DNA of 64,000 bases from an uncultured Lachnospiraceae bacterium (GTDB lineage Bacteria; Bacillota; Clostridia; Lachnospirales; Lachnospiraceae), in assembly GCA_934432595.1 (NCBI GenBank), contig CAKRYR010000011.1:21146-85145 (forward strand), in the 5' to 3' direction. Positions 1 through 9,051 of the stretch are shown in pieces (position 1 is the first letter of the stretch; the number at the start of each line of letters is the position of its first letter). Below the pieces are notes generated by a model. It was not told the DNA's origin. It searched no databases and saw nothing but the letters and a program-made list of their open reading frames with translations. The translations under genes and the position numbers were made by a program.

Positions 1-761
1 TTAAGGGTGTTTCATCAGATGTAAGCCCAATTCATTGGCAATATGGTGCAATAGCAAGACTTGATAAAGGTGAAAAGATAGACAAATTATTATATGGTGG
101 TTACTCTTCTATCTCACTTGGTTACATCGGTGTATATGAAACAACAAAACTTATGCGTGGTGTAAGTCACACTACTCCAGAAGGCGAAGAATTTGCTCTT
201 AAATTAATGAACAAATTACGTGAGACTACAGATAGATGGAAAGATGAAACTAATATTGGTTTCGCACTTTATGGAACACCAGCAGAGTCATTATGCTACA
301 GATTTGCAAGAATTGATAAAGAACGTTTTGGTACAATTAAGGATGTAACTGATAAAGGTTACTATACTAACTCTTACCATGTTGATGTTAGAGAAAAAAT
401 TGATGCATTTGATAAATTTAAATTTGAAAGTCAATTCCAAACAATTTCATCAGGTGGTGCTATCTCTTATATTGAGATTCCAAATATGCGTCACAACTTA
501 GAGGCACTTGAAACAATGGTTAAATTCATATATGATAACATCCAATATGCTGAATTCAACACTAAATCAGATTACTGTCATGTATGTGGATTTGATGGAG
601 AAATCAAAATAAATGATGACCTTGAATGGGAATGTCCAAACTGTGGAAACAAAGATCACAGCAAAATGAACGTAACTAGAAGAACTTGTGGCTACTTAGG
701 AGAAAACTTCTGGAACGTTGGAAAGACAAAAGAAATTAATTCAAGAGTATTGCATATATAA
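1..761 (+). CDS. nrdD: Anaerobic ribonucleoside-triphosphate reductase, C-terminal part
   Basis: The reading frame is open from the window edge (first full codon at base 3), so this is the last ~252 residues of a protein whose start lies outside. It ends with a CHVC...CPNC zinc site at about 545-640 and the glycyl-radical loop RTCGYLG close to the C-terminus, both hallmarks of class III ribonucleotide reductase. The enzyme makes deoxynucleotides without oxygen using a glycyl radical installed by NrdG, whose gene lies 0.8 kb downstream on the same strand. An internal ATG at 153 gives a shorter open frame but is not the start. Identity is certain; the full length cannot be judged here. Confidence 0.96.
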   Translation, partial: KGVSSDVSPIHWQYGAIARLDKGEKIDKLLYGGYSSISLGYIGVYETTKLMRGVSHTTPEGEEFALKLMNKLRETTDRWKDETNIGFALYGTPAESLCYRFARIDKERFGTIKDVTDKGYYTNSYHVDVREKIDAFDKFKFESQFQTISSGGAISYIEIPNMRHNLEALETMVKFIYDNIQYAEFNTKSDYCHVCGFDGEIKINDDLEWECPNCGNKDHSKMNVTRRTCGYLGENFWNVGKTKEINSRVLHI

Positions 762-765
762 TATA

Positions 766-801
766 AATACAGGAGCTTGTCTAATGACAAACTCCTGTAT
801 T
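766..801. terminator. Bidirectional terminator between nrdD and the lipoprotein gene
   Basis: AATACAGGAGCTTGTC and GACAAACTCCTGTATT form a 16-bp stem (one G-U) with a TAAT loop, followed on the plus strand by a T-rich stretch. It lies 4 nt after the nrdD stop and just beyond the stop of the convergent gene, so it probably serves both. Confidence 0.85.
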
Positions 802-809
802 ATTATGTT

Positions 810-1361
810 TTATTTTTTATCTTTATCTTCTTTCTTTTCTTCCTTTTTATCACTTGTCTTATCTAACTTTTGGCATTTAAAACTAACCTTATTTTCATTA
901 CTGTCATATTTTACTGTAACTTTCATATGCTCATCTGTATATTCAACATTATCTGAAAAATCATCTTTATCTTTCTTTTTAGGGATCAAACACTTATCTT
1001 CAAATGAATACACGCCATCTTTTTCGGTTAATACCTTTTTAATATCTCTTACTTCTCCCCAAAGAATTGTGTAAATCCTTTCGAAGAAATAAGTAAACTT
1101 ATTAAATTCATCTGTATAAAACTCGCCGTATGCATAAGTTTTACCTTTTTCACAATACTCATGATAAACATCTGCTGGAGCAAACAAATTATTAAATCCA
1201 AAATTTTCAAATATCTCCGATTTCCACTCAAGATAAAATTTGTATGGTTCCATAGTAGCTTTAGGTTTAGTAGTTTCCTCTTCTTTCTTACACGCACTCA
1301 TACTACCAAGCATAATAATAATACCTATAAATATACATATTCTAGCTAAATTTTTCCTCAT
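810..1361 (-). CDS. Putative lipoprotein of unknown function
   Basis: A 183-residue protein with a basic N-terminus, one hydrophobic segment and a lipobox-like MSAC near residue 24. This predicts export, lipidation and attachment to the outer membrane face. The mature part is charged and ends in a Lys/Asp/Glu-rich tail. I do not recognise a family. The frame is open to an ATG at 1373, but that ATG overlaps the ribosome binding site (GGAGG). The ATG at 1361 (MRKNLARI) sits 5 nt after that site and is the better start. The gene faces nrdD and separates nrdD from nrdG, which is unusual because the two are usually adjacent. Confidence 0.75.
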   Translation of the reverse strand: MRKNLARICIFIGIIIMLGSMSACKKEEETTKPKATMEPYKFYLEWKSEIFENFGFNNLFAPADVYHEYCEKGKTYAYGEFYTDEFNKFTYFFERIYTILWGEVRDIKKVLTEKDGVYSFEDKCLIPKKKDKDDFSDNVEYTDEHMKVTVKYDSNENKVSFKCQKLDKTSDKKEEKKEDKDKK

Positions 1362-1497
1362 TTCTACCTCCATATGATGTCATTTTAGACCCTCTCTTAC
1401 CTAAAACATAATAGTTTTCTATATATAAGTCAAAAACAATACTTCATATTTTATAAATTTAAACTCAATAAAACTTTAATTTTACAAAACATGGTGT

Positions 1498-1503
1498 TAT
1501 AAT
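1498..1503 (+). promoter_or_regulatory. Possible -10 box for nrdG
   Basis: A perfect TATAAT lies 35 nt before the nrdG start. The -35 position holds only a weak TTTAAT with 17-bp spacing. It fits an independent promoter for nrdG, which is cut off from nrdD by the opposing lipoprotein gene. Confidence 0.4.
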
Positions 1504-1537
1504 GTTCATAAATATTTATCGACAAAGGAGAAAAAAA

Positions 1538-2089
1538 ATGAACTATGCAGATATAAAACAATATGATGTAGCAAATGGACCTGGTGTTCGTGTTTCTCTT
1601 TTTGTAAGTGGATGTACACACCATTGTAAAAACTGTTTCAATAAAGTAGCATGGGATTTTAATTATGGCAAACCTTTTACAGAAGAAACTATTAATACAA
1701 TAATTAATTATTGTAAAGATGAATACGTAGAAGGCTTAACTATACTTGGTGGAGAACCCTTTGAACCAATTAATCAAAAGGGAATACTTCCTCTAGTAAA
1801 AAGATTCAAAGAAACTTATCCAGAGAAATCCTTATGGGTATTTACAGGCTATGATTTTGAAGAAGACTTACTAGATAAAATGTACAATAACTATCCAGAG
1901 ACAAAACAATTATTATCTTACATTGATATAATTGTTGATGGAAAATTTATCGAAGATCTAAAGAACAGTAATTTACGTTTCAAAGGTTCATCTAATCAAC
2001 GTACAATTATGGTAAAAGAAACAATGAAAACAGGTAAACTTACTTTATGGGATGATACAATTCATACAGAGTTCGATATAACAACTTAA
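1538..2089 (+). CDS. nrdG: Anaerobic ribonucleotide reductase activating protein (radical SAM)
   Basis: A 183-residue radical SAM activase. The cluster motif CTHHCKNC (C26-x3-C30-x2-C33) binds the 4Fe-4S cluster that cleaves S-adenosylmethionine to install the glycyl radical in NrdD. The GGEP motif that contacts SAM follows (LGGEPFE). The frame is open from 1502, but the ATG at 1538 has AAAGGAG 8 nt upstream and starts with the family-typical MNYADI, so this start is chosen. Its substrate protein is encoded just upstream on the same strand. Confidence 0.95.
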   Translation: MNYADIKQYDVANGPGVRVSLFVSGCTHHCKNCFNKVAWDFNYGKPFTEETINTIINYCKDEYVEGLTILGGEPFEPINQKGILPLVKRFKETYPEKSLWVFTGYDFEEDLLDKMYNNYPETKQLLSYIDIIVDGKFIEDLKNSNLRFKGSSNQRTIMVKETMKTGKLTLWDDTIHTEFDITT

Positions 2090-2146
2090 TAACTTATGAA
2101 TCTAGGATTTATAAGTTAAATTACATTATTTGGAGGTTTATATTAC

Positions 2147-2593
2147 ATGATATCAGAAACTATTAATATAAAAAAATTAGATGACAAGGCTGTTATTCCA
2201 ACTTATGGTTCAGAATTCTCAGCTGGTGCAGATTTATATGCGCTTTTAGACGCACCAATTAGCTTTGAGCCGGGCGAAACAATACTTATCCATACTGGAA
2301 TAGCTATGGAGATTCCTATTGGCTATGCAGGCCTAATATATGCACGTAGTGGACTTGCCTCAAAGAAGGGTCTAGCTCCTGCCAACAAAGTCGGTGTAGT
2401 AGATGCTGATTATAGAGGTGAAATTATGGTTGCACTACATAACCATAATACAGTTCCGGTAAGTATAGAACCAGGTGAAAGAATAGCGCAACTTGTAATA
2501 ACGCCTTTCTTAAAAGGAATATTTAACCCAGTTGATGAATTATCAGAGACAGTACGCGGCAAAGGTGGATTTGGTTCAACTGGTAAACTATAG
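2147..2593 (+). CDS. dut: dUTP diphosphatase
   Basis: A 148-residue trimeric-type dUTPase that hydrolyses dUTP to dUMP and pyrophosphate, keeping uracil out of DNA and supplying dUMP for thymidylate. All five motifs are present: AGADLYA (26-32), ARSGLA (66-71), GVVDADYRGEI (83-93), ERIAQLVI (111-118) and the P-loop-like C-terminal RGKGGFGSTG (137-146). Length is normal for the family. A GGAGG lies 10 nt before the ATG. Placement next to nrdG makes a small deoxynucleotide-supply group. Confidence 0.96.
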   Translation: MISETINIKKLDDKAVIPTYGSEFSAGADLYALLDAPISFEPGETILIHTGIAMEIPIGYAGLIYARSGLASKKGLAPANKVGVVDADYRGEIMVALHNHNTVPVSIEPGERIAQLVITPFLKGIFNPVDELSETVRGKGGFGSTGKL

Positions 2594-2663
2594 AAAGCAT
2601 AATTAATGCCTAATATTATAGAACCTAGGAAATACAACATAATCTTCTATTAAATTTTAAAAA

Positions 2664-2694
2664 ATACTAGCTAGGTCTAAAGCTTAGCTAGTAT
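2664..2694. terminator. Terminator between dut and the M16 peptidase gene
   Basis: ATACTAGCTA and TAGCTAGTAT form a 10-bp stem with a short loop. A T-run follows on the plus strand and an A-run precedes it, so it can stop transcripts from both sides. It overlaps the last codons of the minus-strand peptidase gene. Confidence 0.75.
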
Positions 2695-3945
2695 CTTTTT
2701 TACATCCTTAACTTTTATATCTGATTTATTTACCTTAATAGACACTACCAGATTATCCAATTGAAATATCTCATTAGCCAATCGTGTTATATCATCGCAT
2801 GTTACCTTCTTATATAACTCTTTTCTACTGTTAATATCTAAAAAGTCTTGTTCTAATATGTGTCCTTCATATCCCATAATCCAATTTAATTTCTCTGGTT
2901 CATCCAAGTCCATATCTCCATTATCAACATAATTAGGTTTAACAAATTGTAGTTCTTCGCCAACCCCTTTTTTCAATCTCTTAAGTAATTTAACAACTCT
3001 GTCTATAGATTTAAGTAAATTCTTCTCATCAATCTCATATGAAAAATACATATTTCCTATATTACTATACTGTTCAATTGCTGAAGAATAACTATATACA
3101 TATCCCGTCTTTTCAGATAATTCCTCATGTATTTTCGAACACTCTCCATCAAACAATATATCATATAATAAGTCTATATGAGACTTAGATATTGTCTCTG
3201 CATCATAATCAAAGGAATATCTTATACTACAATAATCTCCCTTCTTTATCTTAACCTTACCATTTCTATGATAAAAACTCTCTGGAACAGGAGCTCTATT
3301 ATCTTTTATTTGTTCTTCTTCTCTTAACTTATATTTTCCAACTTTATCTGAAAGCTCAGCAATATTATCATCATTTATAGCACCTGTTACATATATAAAT
3401 ATATTATTAGCCGTCAATATCTCCTTAGCGTACTCTCTCACTCTCTCCATAGTGATATTAGAAAGTGTAGATTTCTTACCTGCTATAGACTTCTCTAGAC
3501 AAGTATCCTTCCATACCATCTTCTGAGCCATATAATCTATAGACTTCTTCTCATCATCTTCCCTTATCTCCGATTTAATACGTTTACACTCAATATTATA
3601 TTCTTCTTTTGAGATATCTATATCATCAAAAACTTTGGATATAATATCTGCACATTCTGAGAAATGTTCCTTGGCTGCAATTATCTTTATTTCAACAAAT
3701 TCCTTAAAGGTACATCCATTAAAATATGCTCCCATCTTATCTAGCCTTTGTTTCATTTCTCCACCAAGTACTCTATTAATATTTCTAAAAATCATATGCT
3801 CCCAACAATGTGTTATACCTATCTCATTGTTAGCCTCATATAAAATCCCTGCCTTAACATATAATGTAAGGCAAAATCTATGTAATGCCTCATTTTCATA
3901 ATAAAAAATAGGCACATTATTATCTGCTATTACCTTTTTTTCCAC
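2677..3945 (-). CDS. M16-family (insulinase-like) zinc peptidase
   Basis: A 422-residue protein with the inverted zinc motif HCWEH (residues 46-50, HxxEH). Glutamates about 70-76 residues later (E119, E126) can supply the third metal ligand, as in processing-peptidase-like M16 proteins. The two-lobe length matches single M16 units of about 420 residues. The start is a GTG with AAAGGAG 7 nt upstream. No signal peptide is seen, so it is probably cytoplasmic. Substrate is unknown. Clostridial relatives act in peptide maturation or turnover, but nothing nearby shows which. Confidence 0.8.
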   Translation of the reverse strand: MEKKVIADNNVPIFYYENEALHRFCLTLYVKAGILYEANNEIGITHCWEHMIFRNINRVLGGEMKQRLDKMGAYFNGCTFKEFVEIKIIAAKEHFSECADIISKVFDDIDISKEEYNIECKRIKSEIREDDEKKSIDYMAQKMVWKDTCLEKSIAGKKSTLSNITMERVREYAKEILTANNIFIYVTGAINDDNIAELSDKVGKYKLREEEQIKDNRAPVPESFYHRNGKVKIKKGDYCSIRYSFDYDAETISKSHIDLLYDILFDGECSKIHEELSEKTGYVYSYSSAIEQYSNIGNMYFSYEIDEKNLLKSIDRVVKLLKRLKKGVGEELQFVKPNYVDNGDMDLDEPEKLNWIMGYEGHILEQDFLDINSRKELYKKVTCDDITRLANEIFQLDNLVVSIKVNKSDIKVKDVKKILAKL

Positions 3946-4224
3946 GAAAATACTCCTTTTCTTTCGATAAAAACCCTAAAATCATATATATATTGGAATA
4001 TTATACCTTATTTTTCCATATAACACAACTAATTTACTATTTCATTTTTAATGATAAATGACGATTCCATAGATAGTGTATTATTTATACAAAATGCACA
4101 ATTATTAATGGATTTTATTTACAATTTTTAGTGGAAACTAACTGTAAAATGTTGCATATATCTTCCATTTATGATAAAATAATAATATGCTATAAAATAA
4201 TTGATGGGGAAGGCTGTGTGGGGA

Positions 4225-5892
4225 ATGGTTAAACGTATTGTTTTATGGAAAATAAAAGACGATCAGAATAAACAGGCTAACCTAAACCTATTGAGGGAAG
4301 GATTACTTAGCTTAAATAATAAAATAAACGACATGATATCTCTAGAAGTGGGTCTTAATTACAGTGCTTCAGACTTCGATATCGTTTTTATTGTTGCGTT
4401 TAATGAGCCTTTTATGTTAAAACAATTCCAATGCCATCCAGAATGCGTTAAAGTATTCCAGCTTGCCGAATCAGTTTCTATAAATATGGTTTCTTGTGAT
4501 TATATGGCTGATGTTATAAATAATACTTCTTCAAGTATGCCTAACACTATGCCAGTTGCAAATAATGCTAATAAAGCATTTTCTAATCCAAATTCAGTAT
4601 TTAACAATAATAATAACAGTATAAATAACGCCAAGAGAGATACATTAGCTACTTCTGCTAACACTAATGACTCAGCATTTTCTCTACCTTATGGCGGCAA
4701 TAAAAATGCTGAAAACGCACCTATTGGATTTAACCAAAATCAGGCTCCAAATCAAGGTGCTTATAATGGATTTGGCAATATGTCACAATCAAAAAATGGT
4801 GGAGTAAACTTTACTGTTTCAGAGGATGTAAGTCAAATTAAATTCTCAAAGAACCAAGATAATGGATTTGGTAATTCACAAAACAGTGAAGCTTGGAAAT
4901 GTACTAAGTGTGGAAAAACTAACTCTGCCTTCATAAATATGTGTAGCTGTGGAAAAAGAAGACCAATGGATAATATGCCTGCTATATCTGGCATGAATCC
5001 AAATAATATAGATAAACGTATATTACAATCACCACAAGACTCAATGATGTTAAATACAGGCATTGTTCCAAAGATGCCATCTAATAATCCTATGGGAACA
5101 AATAATCCTATGAATAATGGCTCTATGAACAACGGATCTATGTTTAATTCACCTATGGGGAACAGTCCTATGGGTAAAAATCCTATGAATAATAGTTCAA
5201 TGAATAATAATAACAGTGGAACATGGACTTGTCCATCCTGTGGTAAATCAAACAATAATATGATGAAAATATGTATATGCGGACATCGCAAAGTTGAAGG
5301 TAACTCAAGTGTCGGAATTCCCGCATATAATGGACCAAATAATAATGCTAATGATAACCATCAAAACATTAATTTGAATAAGCCTATGATGATGTCAATG
5401 TCAAAAAATTTAGGTGCTAGTAATGTAAACTCACCTAATAATAATGACTTTTTCAATAGTTTTGGAAATGGTAATAATAGCAAGAATAACGGTGGTAACA
5501 ATTCAATGAATAGAGGACCTATGGGTAATCCACCAATTGGTAATTCTCCTATAAATAATCGACCAATGGGTAATCCACCAATGGGTAATTCTCCTATAAA
5601 TAATCGACCAAATATGATGGGAGGCGGCAACAATCGTCCTACCCCACCACCAAATGGAATGAATATGCAGCCAAACAACATGGGGAATCCTATGATAAAT
5701 AACAGAATGGGTAATCCACCTTTTGGCGGTGGAAATAGACCTACACCATCTCCAAATAATAAAAATATGTCAGGAAGCTTACCTCCTGACTCTTGGAAAT
5801 GTCCTCGCTGTGGAAAAGTATTAGGAAACTTCGTAGGACAATGTATATGTGGACAGAGAAAACCCTCAAGAACAAATATGCATTTTAATTAA
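4225..5892 (+). CDS. Dabb-domain protein with three RanBP2-like zinc fingers
   Basis: A 555-residue protein. Residues 1-100 resemble the stress-responsive alpha/beta-barrel (Dabb) domain, which typically starts MVKxxVLxK; here it is MVKRIVLWK. The rest is low-complexity sequence rich in Asn, Met, Pro and Gly, broken by three zinc fingers near residues 223, 333 and 522. Each reads WxCxxCGKx then a C-x-C-G end. Spacing of the first two (W-x-C-x2-C-x3-N-x6-C) matches the RanBP2-type finger except for a final CxC. The start at 4225 is preferred over TTG 4201 and ATG 4204 because the domain begins there and GGGGAAGG lies 11 nt before. Function unknown. Confidence 0.7.
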   Translation: MVKRIVLWKIKDDQNKQANLNLLREGLLSLNNKINDMISLEVGLNYSASDFDIVFIVAFNEPFMLKQFQCHPECVKVFQLAESVSINMVSCDYMADVINNTSSSMPNTMPVANNANKAFSNPNSVFNNNNNSINNAKRDTLATSANTNDSAFSLPYGGNKNAENAPIGFNQNQAPNQGAYNGFGNMSQSKNGGVNFTVSEDVSQIKFSKNQDNGFGNSQNSEAWKCTKCGKTNSAFINMCSCGKRRPMDNMPAISGMNPNNIDKRILQSPQDSMMLNTGIVPKMPSNNPMGTNNPMNNGSMNNGSMFNSPMGNSPMGKNPMNNSSMNNNNSGTWTCPSCGKSNNNMMKICICGHRKVEGNSSVGIPAYNGPNNNANDNHQNINLNKPMMMSMSKNLGASNVNSPNNNDFFNSFGNGNNSKNNGGNNSMNRGPMGNPPIGNSPINNRPMGNPPMGNSPINNRPNMMGGGNNRPTPPPNGMNMQPNNMGNPMINNRMGNPPFGGGNRPTPSPNNKNMSGSLPPDSWKCPRCGKVLGNFVGQCICGQRKPSRTNMHFN

Positions 5893-5896
5893 ATAG

Positions 5897-5925
5897 AGAT
5901 AGCTAGTAATCCATACTAGCTATCT
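5897..5925. terminator. Terminator after the Dabb zinc-finger gene
   Basis: AGATAGCTAGTA and TACTAGCTATCT form a perfect 12-bp stem with a 5-nt loop, followed by TATTTTTAT on the plus strand. The convergent gene ends 6 nt beyond. Confidence 0.85.
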
Positions 5926-5930
5926 TATTT

Positions 5931-7406
5931 TTATTCATCTAACTTAATTTCTTCCATCTTCTGTTGCTTAATATCTGCATTAAATGCTACAACCTTATCA
6001 TCATCTAACACTATGTCTTCTATCGCCATTTCTGGAATTGTAATTTCTAATTCTTGATTATCCTCAACTGTCTTCTCTTCAACTACCTCTTCAACTGGCT
6101 TTTCTTCTGTCTTCTCTTCAACTACTTCTTCCACTGGCTTTTCCTCTGGCTTCTCTTCGACTGCTAGAGCCTCCTCAGCCTTCTTACTCTCAGCTTCTTT
6201 CTTTGCTAACTCCATAGCCGCTCTTAATTCAGCTTCCTTCTCTGCCTTAGACTTACGACCTCTCTTCTTTCTAACAGGTGCTGCCTCTACTGACTCATCT
6301 TTATTTTCTCCTGCAGTCTCTGCCTTAGCTTCCTCTTCCGATTTCTTAGTCTTAGTCGCTCTCTTTCTGGTAGTCTTCTTAGCAGGTTTCTCCTCTGCTA
6401 CAGTCTGTACTGCATCAACCTTCTTTTCAAGCTGTTCTAAACAATCCTTCAACACATCTATCTGTGCTTTTGACAATACTCTCTCATTTTCCATTAAATC
6501 TTTAATATTAAGTGCCAAAGCATCTACACCATCATTAAATCTATTTAATATACCATTCATAGTCTCTAATTGTATTGAAAGTTCATTATATTTTTCACTC
6601 TGTCTTACTACAGTATTGTTAAGATTATCAGAAACTATTTCCATAAAATTCTCAGATATTTTCTCTGTATTTTGCATTTGAAGCTGTTGTAAATATAAAA
6701 TATTATTTGCCATATCATTCTTAGCACAAGGAACGACAAATTTATAAAAATCACTTATAAATAAACTACACTCGCATCTCATATTAGCTAAAATATTCTT
6801 ATATATAAGCAAAAACATACCTGATAAGAAACATGTATATCCTAAAATAATTAATGCTGGTTCAATACAAGCATCTAATAGACTATGCACATCATATGAC
6901 ATGTAATTTGTTGAAAATAATAATGAAAACAGTATACCCACAATACCTATAATGCATATAACTTTAGGCATGCTATCAAGTAAAGTCTTCCTTACCTTTA
7001 CAAACAAATTATCTTCATTAATATAGTCTTTAATATCTGCCTGACAATATATAGAGCCCTCATCTTCTAATCTGCTCATTTCCTTCTTAAAATTATTTAA
7101 TTCACTATCTAATATTGAATTCTTAAATGCGAACTGCTCTCCAGATAAAGCTTCCCAGACATACTCCGGATCTTGTACATGCAAGTTTAATATTTTCTTT
7201 CTTACTTTCTTAAAAGCTCCTGTCATATCTGATATTTTATTTAATCCTGAAAAGCACATAACTAAAATTACTAGAGAAATAATAGTTAGCACTGCTAAAG
7301 AAATCAATGTTGTAATATTATGACTAGCTGTATATACAACACCAAGATACATACTACTAATACTAATAAACATTACCATATTAGTAAAAACTGTTCCCTT
7401 TTTCAA
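5931..7406 (-). CDS. Four-TM membrane protein with coiled coil and charged tail
   Basis: A 491-residue protein not assigned to a family. Two membrane segments lie at about 7-27 and 32-53, then a cytoplasmic block of about 90 residues, then two more segments at about 147-165 and 182-203. A long helical region with coiled-coil character follows (205-320). The C-terminal third is Lys/Glu/Ala/Val-rich with AT-hook-like KKRGRKSK and near-identical repeats of EEKPVEEVVEEKT. The arrangement of four TM helices followed by a long cytoplasmic helix recalls MotA/ZorA-type proteins, but the diagnostic channel residues were not found. It appears monocistronic. Confidence 0.6.
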   Translation of the reverse strand: MKKGTVFTNMVMFISISSMYLGVVYTASHNITTLISLAVLTIISLVILVMCFSGLNKISDMTGAFKKVRKKILNLHVQDPEYVWEALSGEQFAFKNSILDSELNNFKKEMSRLEDEGSIYCQADIKDYINEDNLFVKVRKTLLDSMPKVICIIGIVGILFSLLFSTNYMSYDVHSLLDACIEPALIILGYTCFLSGMFLLIYKNILANMRCECSLFISDFYKFVVPCAKNDMANNILYLQQLQMQNTEKISENFMEIVSDNLNNTVVRQSEKYNELSIQLETMNGILNRFNDGVDALALNIKDLMENERVLSKAQIDVLKDCLEQLEKKVDAVQTVAEEKPAKKTTRKRATKTKKSEEEAKAETAGENKDESVEAAPVRKKRGRKSKAEKEAELRAAMELAKKEAESKKAEEALAVEEKPEEKPVEEVVEEKTEEKPVEEVVEEKTVEDNQELEITIPEMAIEDIVLDDDKVVAFNADIKQQKMEEIKLDE

Positions 7407-7529
7407 AATAATCCTCTCCTCAATTAAACCTTAACCTGTTGTTTCTTAACTCACTAGACCTATTATAACATCATAATTCTTAACTCGCACTAACTTTATT
7501 AATATTTTAGATTTTTTATATTTTATTCA

Positions 7530-9047
7530 TTAATTATCCTCATCTGTGGAATCTGAAAATGTAATAATGAAAGCTGTATCTGTCATATCATTATTATATA
7601 TTTTTCTTCTGTTATTGTCCTTTGTATCAGCATTTAAAGGACTATTATCAATATTATCCACCCTAGTTGTACTTGATATATTATCAGTAGGCACATTGTT
7701 ACTATTTGAAATAGAATTAACAGGCGCATTATTAACATTTGTATTAATAGGTTGCTTATTAATATTAGTATTCATAGGCTTATTGTTAACATTTGTATTA
7801 ACAGGTTCCTTTTTATTATTTTGGCTATCCATCATACTATTAACGGATTTCCTTAAACTATTTTCATCAAAACTGTCATTATCATTACATTCCTTGCTAC
7901 TTTTAAATATTTTAAATAAAATTACAATAACAATGATAGCAAGTAAAGCGATTATAATTCCCCTACTCTGCTCGTCTAATTCTTTAAAAGACTTAGCTAA
8001 ATAAGTCGGTATATGATCTTTTTCTCGTAATAAACCACTAAAGAATAGTCCTAATCTATCTAATATATTATTACTATCTTCCTCTTCTACTTCCTCTTCT
8101 TGTATTGGAGTAATCTCTGTGCTGCCTTCCTCAACAATCTCACTTATCTTTACATCATCTTTTTTATCAAAATCAGCACCTGATGTAGGATGCTTTGATG
8201 TAAATTCTTTTGCTAAAAATTGCTCATCCCTCTTATGCGAATCATCAAAAGATCTACTTCCTTTTAAGAAATACTCATAGCTTACCTCTTTATTTGTCCC
8301 ACTACCATTAAGATATACCGGGTCATCCCAAGTAACATCTACGTTATACCATACTCCACCTATTTTTACTATGTTCCAGCCATGAGGTCCTGTATCTTTT
8401 GAGCTAATCCCTGTACCAGTAATATATCTACTCTTTATACCTGCTTCAGCTAATAACTTATAAAATAATAAGCTATATCCCTGACATGTAGACGAACCCT
8501 CTTTAATTGCACAATACGCATTCTCATTTTTCAAAGAAACATCATATTCAACATTCTCAACTATATAATCATGTAACACTTTTATTCTCTCATAAACACT
8601 ATCAATATTTTCAATATTACATTTTTTTATTATATCTGCAACACGTAAATTAACATACTGAAGCTCTCCTAATGACTCCCTCCAAGTAATATTAATAGTG
8701 AACTGAGCACTCGAACCTGAGCCATACTTCATTCCTGTCTTTATATAACTAATGTTATGGACCATATAATCAAAATCATCTGATGTTCTTACATCATCTA
8801 ATGTTCCAATATAATTTAAAAATTCTTCATTTTTGAAACTTTGAAATATGCTCTTATAATCTTTTCCATAATAATCAATAACTATTTTCTCTTTCCTTTC
8901 AAGCATATCCTTATATACAATTTGTCTAAACTCAGTTAAGTTCTTAGCCTTTTGGTCATCACCATCAGCATATACATTTTCACTCTTCAAAATGCATACG
9001 CTCATAATAAATACTATATAAAACATTAGCCACTTTAACTTCTTCAT
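7530..9047 (-). CDS. Secreted, membrane-anchored transglutaminase-like protein
   Basis: A 505-residue protein. It has a signal peptide (about 1-28), a transglutaminase-like core and a late TM helix (GIIIALLAIIVIVILF). The core triad is visible as Cys188 (STCQGYS), His222 (GPHGWN) and Asp237 (NVDVTWDDP). The C-terminal tail is Asn-rich with NTNVNN-type repeats. Such domains act as cysteine peptidases or amide-bond enzymes at the cell surface. The start at 9047 (MKKLKW) is chosen because GAGG lies 10 nt upstream and a signal peptide follows; a longer frame begins at 9113 inside the neighbour. It starts 4 nt after the acyltransferase stop, so the two are co-transcribed. Confidence 0.75.
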   Translation of the reverse strand: MKKLKWLMFYIVFIMSVCILKSENVYADGDDQKAKNLTEFRQIVYKDMLERKEKIVIDYYGKDYKSIFQSFKNEEFLNYIGTLDDVRTSDDFDYMVHNISYIKTGMKYGSGSSAQFTINITWRESLGELQYVNLRVADIIKKCNIENIDSVYERIKVLHDYIVENVEYDVSLKNENAYCAIKEGSSTCQGYSLLFYKLLAEAGIKSRYITGTGISSKDTGPHGWNIVKIGGVWYNVDVTWDDPVYLNGSGTNKEVSYEYFLKGSRSFDDSHKRDEQFLAKEFTSKHPTSGADFDKKDDVKISEIVEEGSTEITPIQEEEVEEEDSNNILDRLGLFFSGLLREKDHIPTYLAKSFKELDEQSRGIIIALLAIIVIVILFKIFKSSKECNDNDSFDENSLRKSVNSMMDSQNNKKEPVNTNVNNKPMNTNINKQPINTNVNNAPVNSISNSNNVPTDNISSTTRVDNIDNSPLNADTKDNNRRKIYNNDMTDTAFIITFSDSTDEDN

Positions 9048-9051
9048 ATAA

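Noticed and set aside
718..1074. 118-residue plus-strand frame after nrdD
   Set aside because: It overlaps the nrdD end and runs antisense to the lipoprotein gene; composition is Ser/Phe/Leu from the reverse of a Lys/Glu-rich tail.
1374..1537. NrdR boxes before nrdG
   Set aside because: TATATA-rich stretches are present, but no paired 16-bp NrdR-type boxes could be made out.
4833..5681. Minus-strand Leu/Ile/Gly-rich frames
   Set aside because: Antisense shadows of the Asn/Met/Pro-rich Dabb zinc-finger gene.
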